A DNA stretch of 5,703 nt from Legionellales bacterium UBA2469 (GCA_002342175.1 DDPL01000001.1:1-5703); one strand, 5' to 3'; numbered from the stretch's first letter, positions 1 to 5,703 are shown. Numbers and translations are program-made. Notes: a model not told the origin generated them from the sequence alone.

Positions 1-87
1 TTTTCAGCAAAAGATTATCAACAAGGTTTTCAAACAATGGCATCGGGTCAAAGTGGAAAAGTGTTGTTGGATTGGTCAAATATTTAG
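1..87 (+). CDS. tdh: L-threonine 3-dehydrogenase, C-terminal 28 residues (5' end outside the window)
   Basis: This is the end of a reading frame that enters from the left edge in frame 1 and stops at TAG 85-87. The translated tail contains QQGFQTMASGQSGKVLLDW, which closely parallels the C-terminus of E. coli Tdh as I recall it (QKGFDAMRSGQSGKVILSW). Tdh is a cytoplasmic zinc- and NAD-dependent medium-chain dehydrogenase that oxidises L-threonine to 2-amino-3-ketobutyrate; its usual partner Kbl splits that product with CoA into glycine and acetyl-CoA. The catalytic and zinc-binding parts lie outside the window and cannot be checked. Another medium-chain zinc dehydrogenase is possible, but the GQSGKV ending is characteristic. 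The next gene, ettA, begins 12 nt after the stop, so the two are probably co-transcribed. Confidence 0.85.
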   Translation, partial: FSAKDYQQGFQTMASGQSGKVLLDWSNI

Positions 88-99
88 AGGAAAGGTCGT

Positions 100-1776
100 A
101 TGTCTCAATATGTATTTACCTTGCATCAACTGAGCAAGGTTGTTGATCAACAACGGTATATCTTAAAAGATATTTCGTTGAGTTTTTTCCCAGGCGCTAA
201 AATTGGTGTATTGGGTTTAAATGGATCCGGAAAATCGACATTATTAAAAATAATGGCTGGCGTGGATAAAAATTTCTTAGGAGAGGCTCGTCCCCAACCA
301 GGTTTGAAAATTGGTTATTTACCACAAGAGCCTGAATTGGATTTGAGCAAGACCGTCCGTGAAGTTGTGAATGAAGCCGTCGTTGAAATGTTGCAAAAGC
401 TCGATCGATTTCAAGAAATTAGTATGAAATTTGCAGAACCAATGACCGATGATGAAATGGAGTCTTTACTTGCTGAGCAGGGAGATTTGCAACATGAGAT
501 TGAAGCGGGTCATGGTTGGGATTTGGATAGACGTTTAGAAATTGCTGCAGATTCATTACGTCTACCTGAATGGGATGCCAAAATTGCAAATTTGTCTGGA
601 GGTGAACGACGTCGTGTGGCATTGTGTCGCTTGTTATTGTCTAATCCTGATATGTTGTTATTGGATGAGCCAACCAACCATCTAGATGCTGAGAGTGTGG
701 CTTGGTTAGAGCGATATTTAGAGGAATTTACTGGAACTGTGGTTGCAGTAACCCATGATCGTTACTTTTTAGATCATGTTGCAGAATGGATATTAGAGCT
801 TGACCGAGGAGAAGGTATTCCATTTAAGGGGAATTACTCTGCTTGGTTAGAATATAAAAATGCCCGTTTAGAACAAGAGCAAAAACAAGAGCAAGCGCAT
901 CATCGAGCCTTATCATCAGAATTGGAATGGGTGCGAACCAACCCCAAAGCAAGACAAGCAAAGAGTAAAGCTCGTCTTGCCCGTTTTGAAGAATTACAAA
1001 GTAAAACATTCCAAAAACGACAAGAGACGAATGAAATCTTTATTCCACCTGGTGAGCGCTTAGGAGATTTGGTTATTGAAATCAATGAAATTTCTAAAAG
1101 TTATGGCGATAAGCTTTTATTTGATAAATTATCTCTTTCCTTACCTAAAGGCGGTATTTTGGGGATTATTGGTGCAAATGGTGCTGGTAAATCAACATTT
1201 TTACGTTTGTTGTCTGAACAAGAATCGGCTGACGCTGGACTGGTTCGAATTGGAGATACTGTAAAACTAGCGCATATTGGTCAGTTTAGAGATGATTTAC
1301 AAGCACATCAGACGGTTTGGGAAGCAATTTCTGGTGGTTTGGATATGCTACAAATTGGAACAACTCAGATGCCTTCTCGCGCCTATGTTGGTCGATTCAA
1401 TTTTAAAGGCACTGATCAGCAAAAGAAAATTGGCCAATTATCAGGTGGTGAAAGAAATCGAGTCCATCTTGCAAAATTATTGATTCAGGGAGCGAATGTA
1501 TTATTATTAGATGAACCGAGTAATGATTTAGATGTTGAAACCTTAAGAGCTTTAGAGGAAGCGATTTTATCCTTCCCTGGATGTGCAATTGTGGTTTCGC
1601 ATGATCGATGGTTTTTGGATAGGATTTGTACTCATATGTTGGTTTTTGAAGGAAATTCAGAAGTGTTATTTATGGATGGTAATTATTCTGATTATGAAGC
1701 ATATCGTCAGACACGATTGGGTGATCAAGCGAAGCAACCTTCACGAATAAAATATCGTCCGTTTCATACAAATTAA
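100..1776 (+). CDS. ettA: Energy-dependent translational throttle protein EttA (ABC-F ATPase)
   Basis: A complete 558-residue ABC-F protein, close to the 555 residues of E. coli EttA and colinear with it. Nucleotide domain 1 has Walker A GLNGSGKST (39-47), signature LSGGE (165-169), Walker B running into LLLDEPTNHLD with catalytic Glu190, and H-loop His219. The arm insertion that marks EttA is at about 95-140, and the inter-domain linker (PtIM) at about 240-325, with a Gln/Glu/Lys-rich helix followed by KARLARFEEL. Domain 2 has Walker A GANGAGKST (358-366), LSGGE (447-451), LLLDEPSNDLD with Glu472, and His501. No membrane segments are present. In E. coli, EttA binds the ribosomal E site and gates the first elongation step according to the ATP/ADP ratio; the same role is inferred here. 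The ATG at 100 is supported by purine-rich AGAGG (86-90) and AAAGG (91-95) and by alignment with the E. coli N-terminus. Domain 2 has DEPS where DEPT is usual, a conservative change. Confidence 0.97.
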   Translation: MSQYVFTLHQLSKVVDQQRYILKDISLSFFPGAKIGVLGLNGSGKSTLLKIMAGVDKNFLGEARPQPGLKIGYLPQEPELDLSKTVREVVNEAVVEMLQKLDRFQEISMKFAEPMTDDEMESLLAEQGDLQHEIEAGHGWDLDRRLEIAADSLRLPEWDAKIANLSGGERRRVALCRLLLSNPDMLLLDEPTNHLDAESVAWLERYLEEFTGTVVAVTHDRYFLDHVAEWILELDRGEGIPFKGNYSAWLEYKNARLEQEQKQEQAHHRALSSELEWVRTNPKARQAKSKARLARFEELQSKTFQKRQETNEIFIPPGERLGDLVIEINEISKSYGDKLLFDKLSLSLPKGGILGIIGANGAGKSTFLRLLSEQESADAGLVRIGDTVKLAHIGQFRDDLQAHQTVWEAISGGLDMLQIGTTQMPSRAYVGRFNFKGTDQQKKIGQLSGGERNRVHLAKLLIQGANVLLLDEPSNDLDVETLRALEEAILSFPGCAIVVSHDRWFLDRICTHMLVFEGNSEVLFMDGNYSDYEAYRQTRLGDQAKQPSRIKYRPFHTN

Positions 1777-1778
1777 TT

Positions 1779-1784
1779 AAAAGG
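1779..1784 (+). promoter_or_regulatory. Ribosome binding site deciding the start of the L,D-transpeptidase gene
   Basis: AAAAGG lies just after the ettA stop. Three consecutive in-frame codons could start the next gene: TTG 1789, TTG 1792 and ATG 1795. The spacings from the last G are 4, 7 and 10 nt. I prefer the ATG: it is the strong start codon, the spacing is tolerable, and it leaves a normal lipoprotein signal peptide. Starting at a TTG would add only one or two residues. Confidence 0.5.
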
Positions 1785-1794
1785 TTTTTTGTTG

Positions 1795-2478
1795 ATGAAT
1801 AATATAATAAAAATGATAAGTGTTCTCGGCTTATTAAATCTATTGTCGGGATGCGTGGATTATGACGAGTCAACGTATATTGTTGATGACGCTGGCGTTC
1901 GACACCATACAGTTCATTATACTAAAGATAAGCGTGGCCGCGAACATTTCCCATTACAAATCCCCTCAACTGGCCAGAAAGAATTTGTATTTGATCCCAC
2001 TGCTTATTCTTGGGCCGCCTATGATGCGCAAGGAAAGCGAGTAATGACTGGTGCTGCCTCTGGAGGAAATGATTTCTGCGAAGATGTAGGAAAACCTTGC
2101 AGAACCGTAACAGGAACATTCCATGTTTATAACAAACATGGTTTAAATTGTAAATCTGGTGAGTATCCGGTAGAAACAACCGGTGGTGCTAAAATGCCTT
2201 ACTGTATGTATTTCTATCGAGGTTATACAGTTCATGCTGCTTATGATGTCCCCCAAGGGAATGTGAGCCATGGTTGTGTGCGGGTGTTTCCAAGTGCGGC
2301 TAAATGGTTAAATGAAGAGTTTATGACCATTGGAACACGAGTAACAGTCTTGTCTTATTCGGATGAAGATGGTGATGGTGATTGGTTACAGGAAAAAAAT
2401 TCGCAAGACAAATTGCGGCAAGTTCAAGATAATCAAAATCCCAAAAAAACCAGAAAAAATTTACTCGATATCTTTTAA
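1795..2478 (+). CDS. L,D-transpeptidase (YkuD fold) lipoprotein, EnhA-like
   Basis: A 227-residue protein from ATG 1795. Residues 1-20 form a short lipoprotein signal peptide: one Lys at position 6, a hydrophobic core, and lipobox LSGC with lipidated Cys20. Val at +2 gives no inner-membrane retention signal, so outer-membrane anchoring facing the periplasm is inferred. The YkuD catalytic domain spans about 62-188 and ends in the active-site pattern His147 ... SHGCVR, with nucleophile Cys161 and Arg163. Such enzymes join the third residues of peptidoglycan stem peptides, or attach proteins to them. The sequence FVFDP, the ASGG turn, further cysteines at 95, 102, 119 and 137, and the MPYCM segment resemble the Legionella 'enhanced entry' EnhA family, a resemblance made from memory. 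The C-terminal tail after 188 is hydrophilic, starting with acidic DEDGDGD and ending lysine-rich. The gene follows ettA by 18 nt and is probably co-transcribed. Whether it cross-links, anchors proteins or only binds wall is not visible. Confidence 0.88.
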   Translation: MNNIIKMISVLGLLNLLSGCVDYDESTYIVDDAGVRHHTVHYTKDKRGREHFPLQIPSTGQKEFVFDPTAYSWAAYDAQGKRVMTGAASGGNDFCEDVGKPCRTVTGTFHVYNKHGLNCKSGEYPVETTGGAKMPYCMYFYRGYTVHAAYDVPQGNVSHGCVRVFPSAAKWLNEEFMTIGTRVTVLSYSDEDGDGDWLQEKNSQDKLRQVQDNQNPKKTRKNLLDIF

Positions 2479-2484
2479 TGATGT

Positions 2485-2506
2485 TCCCCATGTATGAGCA
2501 TGGGGA
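2485..2506 (+). terminator. Perfect 8-bp hairpin after the L,D-transpeptidase gene, probable terminator
   Basis: TCCCCATG (2485-2492) pairs perfectly with CATGGGGA (2499-2506) around the 6-nt loop TATGAG. It begins 7 nt after the TAA of the transpeptidase gene and lies between two convergent genes, where a terminator serving both strands is expected. Neither side is followed immediately by a T-tract (the + side reads TAGCTGCC), so it is not a textbook intrinsic terminator. It may instead act as an mRNA 3'-end stabiliser or as part of a compound terminator with the next element. Confidence 0.5.
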
Positions 2507-2543
2507 TAGCTGCCCTTTGCTAAACCCCTAGATGGGTATTTTT
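2502..2543 (+). other. Alternative, overlapping stem-loop followed by a short T-run
   Basis: GGGG (2502-2505) plus TAGC (2507-2510) can pair with GCTA (2519-2522) plus CCCC (2525-2528), leaving a small internal loop (A against AA) and an 8-nt loop. This uses the same Gs as the preceding perfect hairpin, so the two folds exclude each other. A third small stem, ACCC (2524-2527) with GGGT (2534-2537), is followed by ATTTTTA, the only T-run in the interval, and is compatible with the first hairpin. Together they may form a compound terminator. Pairing was done by eye, without energy calculation. Confidence 0.3.
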
Positions 2544-2576
2544 AGATGTGAACAATATATCAAGCAAATAGTAAGA

Positions 2577-3344
2577 TTAGTCATCTTGAGCATTTAGATT
2601 AATTGGATCTTGTGCTGGAGCTAAGGGTTTTGCAGCAGGGGGAGGGACTGCTGGTTTTAGATTAGAGGGTGCTTGATCTTGTGAAAGGGGTTGACTAATA
2701 AGTGGCTGTGTATTGGAAATGGGGTGATTTGCCTCGTTGGTTTTTAAGGTGGGATCAATCGATAGTGCTCGACTATCTTGTGCTATGGGATTTCCCATAA
2801 TTTGAAGTATGCTTAATTGTCGATTGGATAATTCTGAAATATTTAAATGAACGCTTATCATTTGCGTCATTTTCTTCTTATCATTTTGATAAACTATTTG
2901 CATAGGAACATCAATTTCCCAACGTGATTCATCTTTGATATGTTGAATAGCGATAGGCTCGATAATTTGAGCCGTTGATGTTAGTAAATTTGCTTTAATC
3001 ATCGCGATGTTGCCGGAGTGGTCTAGAGCGGATTTAAAATTGGTCCAACCTGTATCTGAAAAACAATCTTTGATTTGTTGAATATCAAATTCAACGGTAG
3101 CGTAATTGAGAGCGAAGGCTTGTTTTTCAACAAATGCAGACCATTTTTTTACAAATTTTCGTCGATTTTCGGAAGGTGATGTAGGAATAAGGCTGCTACA
3201 AGTCACTTGTATATTTTCATAGGGGTCTTTAATTCCAATGATTGGGGGTTGTTCCAAGACGAGTCCCGCACTCCATGCAGAAAAATGAAAGATAAAAACC
3301 ATCGATAGTAGAATGCTTTTTTTAATTGTTGGCGACATATCCAT
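2577..3344 (-). CDS. Exported DotI/IcmL-like protein (type IVB secretion VirB8-like domain family)
   Basis: A 255-residue protein. Residues 1-26 form a signal peptide: Lys8-Lys9, a hydrophobic core, and a likely cleavage site after AWSA. Residues about 64-186 follow the pattern I know from DotI/IcmL and TraM of type IVB systems: W..F....A.AL.Y, then F.DTGW.NF..ALD.SGN, a lysine/leucine stretch, RWEIDVPM, a VYQ strand, and a closing IMGNP. DotI/IcmL is an inner-membrane subunit whose periplasmic domain has a VirB8-like fold. Here the N-terminus looks like a cleavable signal peptide or single anchor with almost no cytoplasmic part, and the C-terminus (about 205-255) is a disordered Pro/Gln/Ala-rich tail including PAVPPPAAKP. 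Cys50 and Cys94 could form a disulfide. The start is uncertain: AAAGGGA sits about 11 nt upstream of ATG 3344, and a second ATG at 3338 would remove two residues. No other secretion gene is nearby, so function is unproven; an accessory or orphan paralogue is the best guess. Confidence 0.8.
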   Translation of the reverse strand: MDMSPTIKKSILLSMVFIFHFSAWSAGLVLEQPPIIGIKDPYENIQVTCSSLIPTSPSENRRKFVKKWSAFVEKQAFALNYATVEFDIQQIKDCFSDTGWTNFKSALDHSGNIAMIKANLLTSTAQIIEPIAIQHIKDESRWEIDVPMQIVYQNDKKKMTQMISVHLNISELSNRQLSILQIMGNPIAQDSRALSIDPTLKTNEANHPISNTQPLISQPLSQDQAPSNLKPAVPPPAAKPLAPAQDPINLNAQDD

Positions 3345-3376
3345 TTCTTAGCAGATCCCTTTCAAATCAATGTGCC

Positions 3377-3406
3377 ATGAAAAATTAGAAAATTCAATGA
3401 AAAATT
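3377..3406. repeat. Direct repeat ATGAAAAATT, two copies with 20-bp period
   Basis: ATGAAAAATT occurs at 3377-3386 and again, identically, at 3397-3406. The 20-bp period is close to two helical turns, which would place both copies on one face of the DNA. The site lies in the shared upstream region of two divergent genes, so an operator is possible. In such AT-rich DNA chance repetition is also plausible. Confidence 0.35.
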
Positions 3407-3431
3407 TGAAGACGCATCATAGGATGTCAGG

Positions 3432-3437
3432 TAGAAT
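3432..3437 (+). promoter_or_regulatory. Possible -10 element for the OPT transporter gene
   Basis: TAGAAT matches the sigma-70 -10 consensus at five of six positions and would start transcription near 3444, about 20 nt before the ATG. The nearest -35-like hexamer, TTGAAG (3406-3411), sits 20 nt upstream of it, longer than the preferred 17, and overlaps the last base of the direct repeat. Weak candidate only. Confidence 0.25.
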
Positions 3438-3464
3438 AACATTTTTGTTTTTGCATGATTTAAA

Positions 3465-5402
3465 ATGAGAAAAAAAGCATCTCCAAAAATTGAATTGACG
3501 TTTAGAGTCATTTTGATTGCTATATTATTAACCATATTATTGGCAACAGCAAACGCTTTCTTGGCATTAAAATTGGGTATTTTAACTTCAGCTTCAATTC
3601 CAGCCGCTATTTTATCGATGGGTATTTTACGTTTTTTCAAAGGTTCAAATATCTGGGAAAATAATTTGGTTCAAACAGCCGCTTCGGCAGGTGAAGCGGT
3701 CGCTGGTGGAATTGTGTATACCATTCCAGCATTAATTATTATTGGTTATTGGGATCATTTTTCTTATTGGCAAAATTTTAGTATAGCGTGTATTAGCGGT
3801 CTTCTCGGAGTGGCTTTTTCAATTCCGCTTCGAAAGACATTGGTGCATCATCAAGCCTTTCCTTTCCCCGAAGGTCGGGCGATTGCAGCAATTTTGCAAA
3901 ACCAATCGAATCGAGTTGGCTTTCAATATTTAATTTTAGGATTGATTTTTGGTGGCTTAATTGACTTTTGTCAAACGGGACTACATGTGCTTGCGCCCCA
4001 GTGGCAGATGTGGGTGAACTTTAAAGAATATCTATTACTCTTTGGGGTTGGGTTTTCAATTGCTATGATGAGTGCTGGGTTTTTAATGGGAGCCAAAATG
4101 TCTGTCAGTATTTTGATTGGCGCTTGTATTGCTTGGTTTTTTGTATTACCTATTTTTAGCCATGAATTACATCTTCTTGAGGTGCCTGTAAATCTTGCTG
4201 AAGTTGGTGATAAATTATGGAGTGAACAAATTCGTTATTTTGGGATTGGGGCGTTAATGTTTGCGGCATTGGTTTCCCTAATTCTGTTTATCAAACCGCT
4301 CATCAAAAAGATTTTACTGGTAGCTTCCTCATCGCCACCCATGCAAGTTTCAAAAAAATCAAATACTGAAAAAGATATTCCAAATAAATATTTATACAGT
4401 ATGGTAATTTTATTAAGTATGGCGCTATGGATTCTTCTAAGGGATTTATTACCTATAAAACAACTTAATTTATTGATGTTTTCAGACTGGAATTTCATGG
4501 TCTCTGCATTTGTTTTTGTATTGATTATTGGTTTTTCATGTGCGCTGATATCAGGATATTTTTCTGCTATGGTTGGGGTCAGTGCCAGTCCTGGAAGTGC
4601 CATCGTGATATCGGCATTGTTATTAGCATCAACGTTGGTTTTGTCATTTTGTCATCATCATGATGGTTCTTCTTCAGAATTGATAGCAGCAGAGGCGGCT
4701 GTTATTATTCTTGCGAGTTTAGTCACGGGCATTGCGGCTATTGCAAATGATAATATTCAGGATTTAAAAGTGGGGCAACTTATTGGTGCAACCCCATGGC
4801 GTCAAGAAATGATGTTGATGTTAGGAGTTGTGGTTTCTTCTTTTGTTATTCCGGCGGTTATGCAAATTTTATATCAAGTATATGGAATTGCAGGACATGG
4901 GGGTAGCATTGAAACCTCATTACCTGCACCAACAGCGACTTTGCTTGCTGTCATTACCAAAGGTTTTTTTCAACATGAGCTCCCCTGGGATATGATGTTT
5001 TCAGGTGCATTTTTATTATTGGGATTATTGGTTTTTATGAAATGGGCGCCTCTTCCAAAATCTTGGAATTTTTCAATTTTTGGCATCGCGATAGGCATGT
5101 ATTTACCGCTAGAAACATCGACACCTCTTATCATTGGAGGATTGCTCGCCTGGATGATCCAACGTAAAGAAAATCTTGGCGTCATTCGCAAAGGCAGTAT
5201 GGAATTGGCGATTTGTTTTGCTTGTGGCGGGGTTGCAGGAGCTGCGATGGTGGATGTTGGATTATCCACATATTTTGCCATGGTTGGTAATATGGATATC
5301 TTATCGATGATTTCGCCGCAGACTGCAAAATGGAGCATATATGGCTCTTACATTTTGCTTTTCATTTTATTTTATATTGTAAAAAGTCTAAAAAAACATT
5401 AA
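3465..5402 (+). CDS. OPT family oligopeptide transporter
   Basis: A complete 645-residue integral membrane protein with roughly 15 hydrophobic segments, the usual size of bacterial OPT transporters. Family motifs in order: a first helix containing ATANAFLALKLG (27-38) and SASIPAA; ENNLVQTAASAGEAVAGG (65-82); FPFPEGRAIAAIL (132-144); GYFSAMVGVSASPGSAI (364-380); ANDNIQDLKVGQLIGATPWRQ (within 427-447); and LPAPTATLLAVITKG (486-500). A polar loop at about 286-308 separates two halves. OPT proteins are proton-coupled inner-membrane importers of oligopeptides or, in some branches, metal chelates; the substrate cannot be told from sequence. A CHHHD cluster (396-400) sits between two helices. The ATG at 3465 is forced by an in-frame TGA at 3456-3458, yet no clear Shine-Dalgarno precedes it. 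The TAA overlaps the stop of the convergent downstream gene by 4 bp. Confidence 0.93.
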   Translation: MRKKASPKIELTFRVILIAILLTILLATANAFLALKLGILTSASIPAAILSMGILRFFKGSNIWENNLVQTAASAGEAVAGGIVYTIPALIIIGYWDHFSYWQNFSIACISGLLGVAFSIPLRKTLVHHQAFPFPEGRAIAAILQNQSNRVGFQYLILGLIFGGLIDFCQTGLHVLAPQWQMWVNFKEYLLLFGVGFSIAMMSAGFLMGAKMSVSILIGACIAWFFVLPIFSHELHLLEVPVNLAEVGDKLWSEQIRYFGIGALMFAALVSLILFIKPLIKKILLVASSSPPMQVSKKSNTEKDIPNKYLYSMVILLSMALWILLRDLLPIKQLNLLMFSDWNFMVSAFVFVLIIGFSCALISGYFSAMVGVSASPGSAIVISALLLASTLVLSFCHHHDGSSSELIAAEAAVIILASLVTGIAAIANDNIQDLKVGQLIGATPWRQEMMLMLGVVVSSFVIPAVMQILYQVYGIAGHGGSIETSLPAPTATLLAVITKGFFQHELPWDMMFSGAFLLLGLLVFMKWAPLPKSWNFSIFGIAIGMYLPLETSTPLIIGGLLAWMIQRKENLGVIRKGSMELAICFACGGVAGAAMVDVGLSTYFAMVGNMDILSMISPQTAKWSIYGSYILLFILFYIVKSLKKH

Positions 5403-5703
5403 CTTGCGCACTGATGACGGTTTTTAAGATGTGCGACGTACTGTTTTTCGATTAACCGTGGATTAGATAAAATGGCATGTCGATTTTGGTTTTCACTGTA
5501 CTTGATAAACCAATCGGTGTTGCCATCTTCCCATACCAATCCCGATTCCATGATATGCAATTCCTCATCGACTGGCTTATGAAGAAATACGATGGTATCC
5601 GATTTCAGATCAAAAGATGCAATTTCCATTAGACTTAAGCCACCTCCTTTTAAAATTAGCAAGTGGCAATTTTTTAAAAGGTCTTTGAGTTGATCTGAAT
5701 TTA
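5399..5703 (-). CDS. Unrecognised protein, C-terminal part (5' end beyond the right edge)
   Basis: The frame ends at TAA 5401-5399 and stays open to the window edge, giving about 100 residues. I do not recognise the family. What can be seen: an amphipathic stretch near the edge (SDQLKDLLKN), then alternating strand-like segments (LLILKGGGLSLMEIASF, TIVFLHKP, LHIMESGLVWED, TDWFIKY), then a charged helix-like end (RLIEKQYVAHLKNRHQC). It is soluble in character, with no membrane segment or signal peptide in view. I treat it as a truncated longer gene because the upstream codons read like protein. The alternative is a complete 76-residue protein starting at ATG 5629, with AAGGAGGT (5649-5642) 12 nt upstream. 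It runs convergent to the OPT gene with a 4-bp overlap, leaving no space for an intergenic terminator. No function is proposed. Confidence 0.6.
   Translation of the reverse strand, partial: NSDQLKDLLKNCHLLILKGGGLSLMEIASFDLKSDTIVFLHKPVDEELHIMESGLVWEDGNTDWFIKYSENQNRHAILSNPRLIEKQYVAHLKNRHQCAS
5642..5649 (-). promoter_or_regulatory. Perfect Shine-Dalgarno-like sequence inside the unknown gene
   Basis: AAGGAGGT on the - strand (ACCTCCTT on +) is a full match to the anti-Shine-Dalgarno sequence. It ends 12 nt before an in-frame ATG at 5629, longer than the usual 5-9. In the extended frame it simply encodes part of Lys-Gly-Gly-Gly. It may be chance, a pause-prone site, or the true start signal of a short gene. 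Confidence 0.25.

Larger units (their letters stand above)
3345..3464. promoter_or_regulatory. Divergent intergenic region between the DotI/IcmL-like and OPT transporter genes
   Basis: These 120 bp separate two genes transcribed away from each other, so both promoters should lie here. The stretch is very AT-rich with A- and T-tracts. It holds a 10-bp direct repeat and a -10-like hexamer on the + strand, listed separately. On the - strand, TCTAAT (3384-3389) is a possible -10 for the DotI/IcmL-like gene, but I see no convincing -35 at the right distance. I recognise no known operator such as a PmrA or CpxR box. Confidence 0.5.

Noticed and set aside
86..99. Possible terminator or separate promoter between tdh and ettA
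   Set aside because: Only 12 nt are available and they hold the purine-rich ribosome binding site; no hairpin or hexamer pair is visible.
1789..1797. TTG at 1789 as start of the L,D-transpeptidase gene
   Set aside because: It would lie only 4 nt from the AAAAGG element and adds just two residues; ATG 1795 is a stronger codon and gives a standard lipoprotein signal.
3362..3640. A 92-codon open frame on the - strand overlapping the OPT gene start
   Set aside because: It covers the intergenic region and the antisense of a well-supported transporter gene, and its composition (Asn/Lys-rich, no recognisable domain) is that of AT-rich antisense sequence.
4235..4603. A 122-codon open frame antisense to the OPT gene
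   Set aside because: It lies wholly inside the OPT gene; antisense frames of hydrophobic codons in AT-rich DNA are often open by chance. No family pattern seen.
4970..5338. A second 122-codon open frame antisense to the OPT gene
   Set aside because: Same reason: fully inside a strongly supported gene, with no recognisable motif.
5391..5450. Stem CGCAC / GTCGCAC-like pairing with TTTTT as a terminator for the OPT gene
   Set aside because: CGCAC (5407-5411) can pair with GTGCG (5431-5435), but the arms are 5 bp with a 19-nt loop that itself contains the T-run, so it does not have terminator geometry.
1..5703. CRISPR array, tRNA or rRNA genes, insertion sequences, toxin-antitoxin pairs
   Set aside because: No regularly spaced repeats, no cloverleaf-like or conserved rRNA sequence, no transposase frame and no terminal inverted repeats were seen on either strand; almost all the DNA is accounted for by the listed genes.

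Overview
The window looks like chromosome of an AT-rich gammaproteobacterium of the order Legionellales, most likely Legionella or a close relative. Three things point there: a protein with the DotI/IcmL (type IVB secretion) periplasmic-domain pattern, an L,D-transpeptidase of the Legionella EnhA type, and Tdh/EttA sequences close to gammaproteobacterial ones. I recognise families from memory only and could run no search, so the genus is inference.

Left block, + strand, 1-2478: the last 28 codons of tdh (L-threonine 3-dehydrogenase), then ettA (translational throttle ABC-F ATPase) 12 nt later, then a lipoprotein L,D-transpeptidase 18 nt after ettA. The tight spacing and absence of an obvious terminator between them suggest co-transcription. 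A GC-rich perfect hairpin follows the transpeptidase gene, with an overlapping alternative hairpin beside it.

Middle, 2577-3464: a gene on the - strand, convergent to the transpeptidase, encodes an exported DotI/IcmL-like protein with a signal peptide and a proline-rich tail. No other Dot/Icm gene is visible, so it is an orphan paralogue rather than part of a secretion gene cluster. A 120-bp AT-rich intergenic region with a spaced 10-bp direct repeat separates it from the divergent OPT gene.

Right block, 3465-5703: a complete OPT-family oligopeptide transporter gene (+), whose stop codon overlaps by 4 bp that of a convergent, unrecognised gene (-) running off the right edge.

Functionally this is mostly housekeeping (threonine catabolism, translation control, cell wall, peptide or metal-chelate uptake). 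The least explained parts are the secreted DotI/IcmL-like protein and the truncated unknown gene. I saw no mobile element, CRISPR array, tRNA or rRNA.
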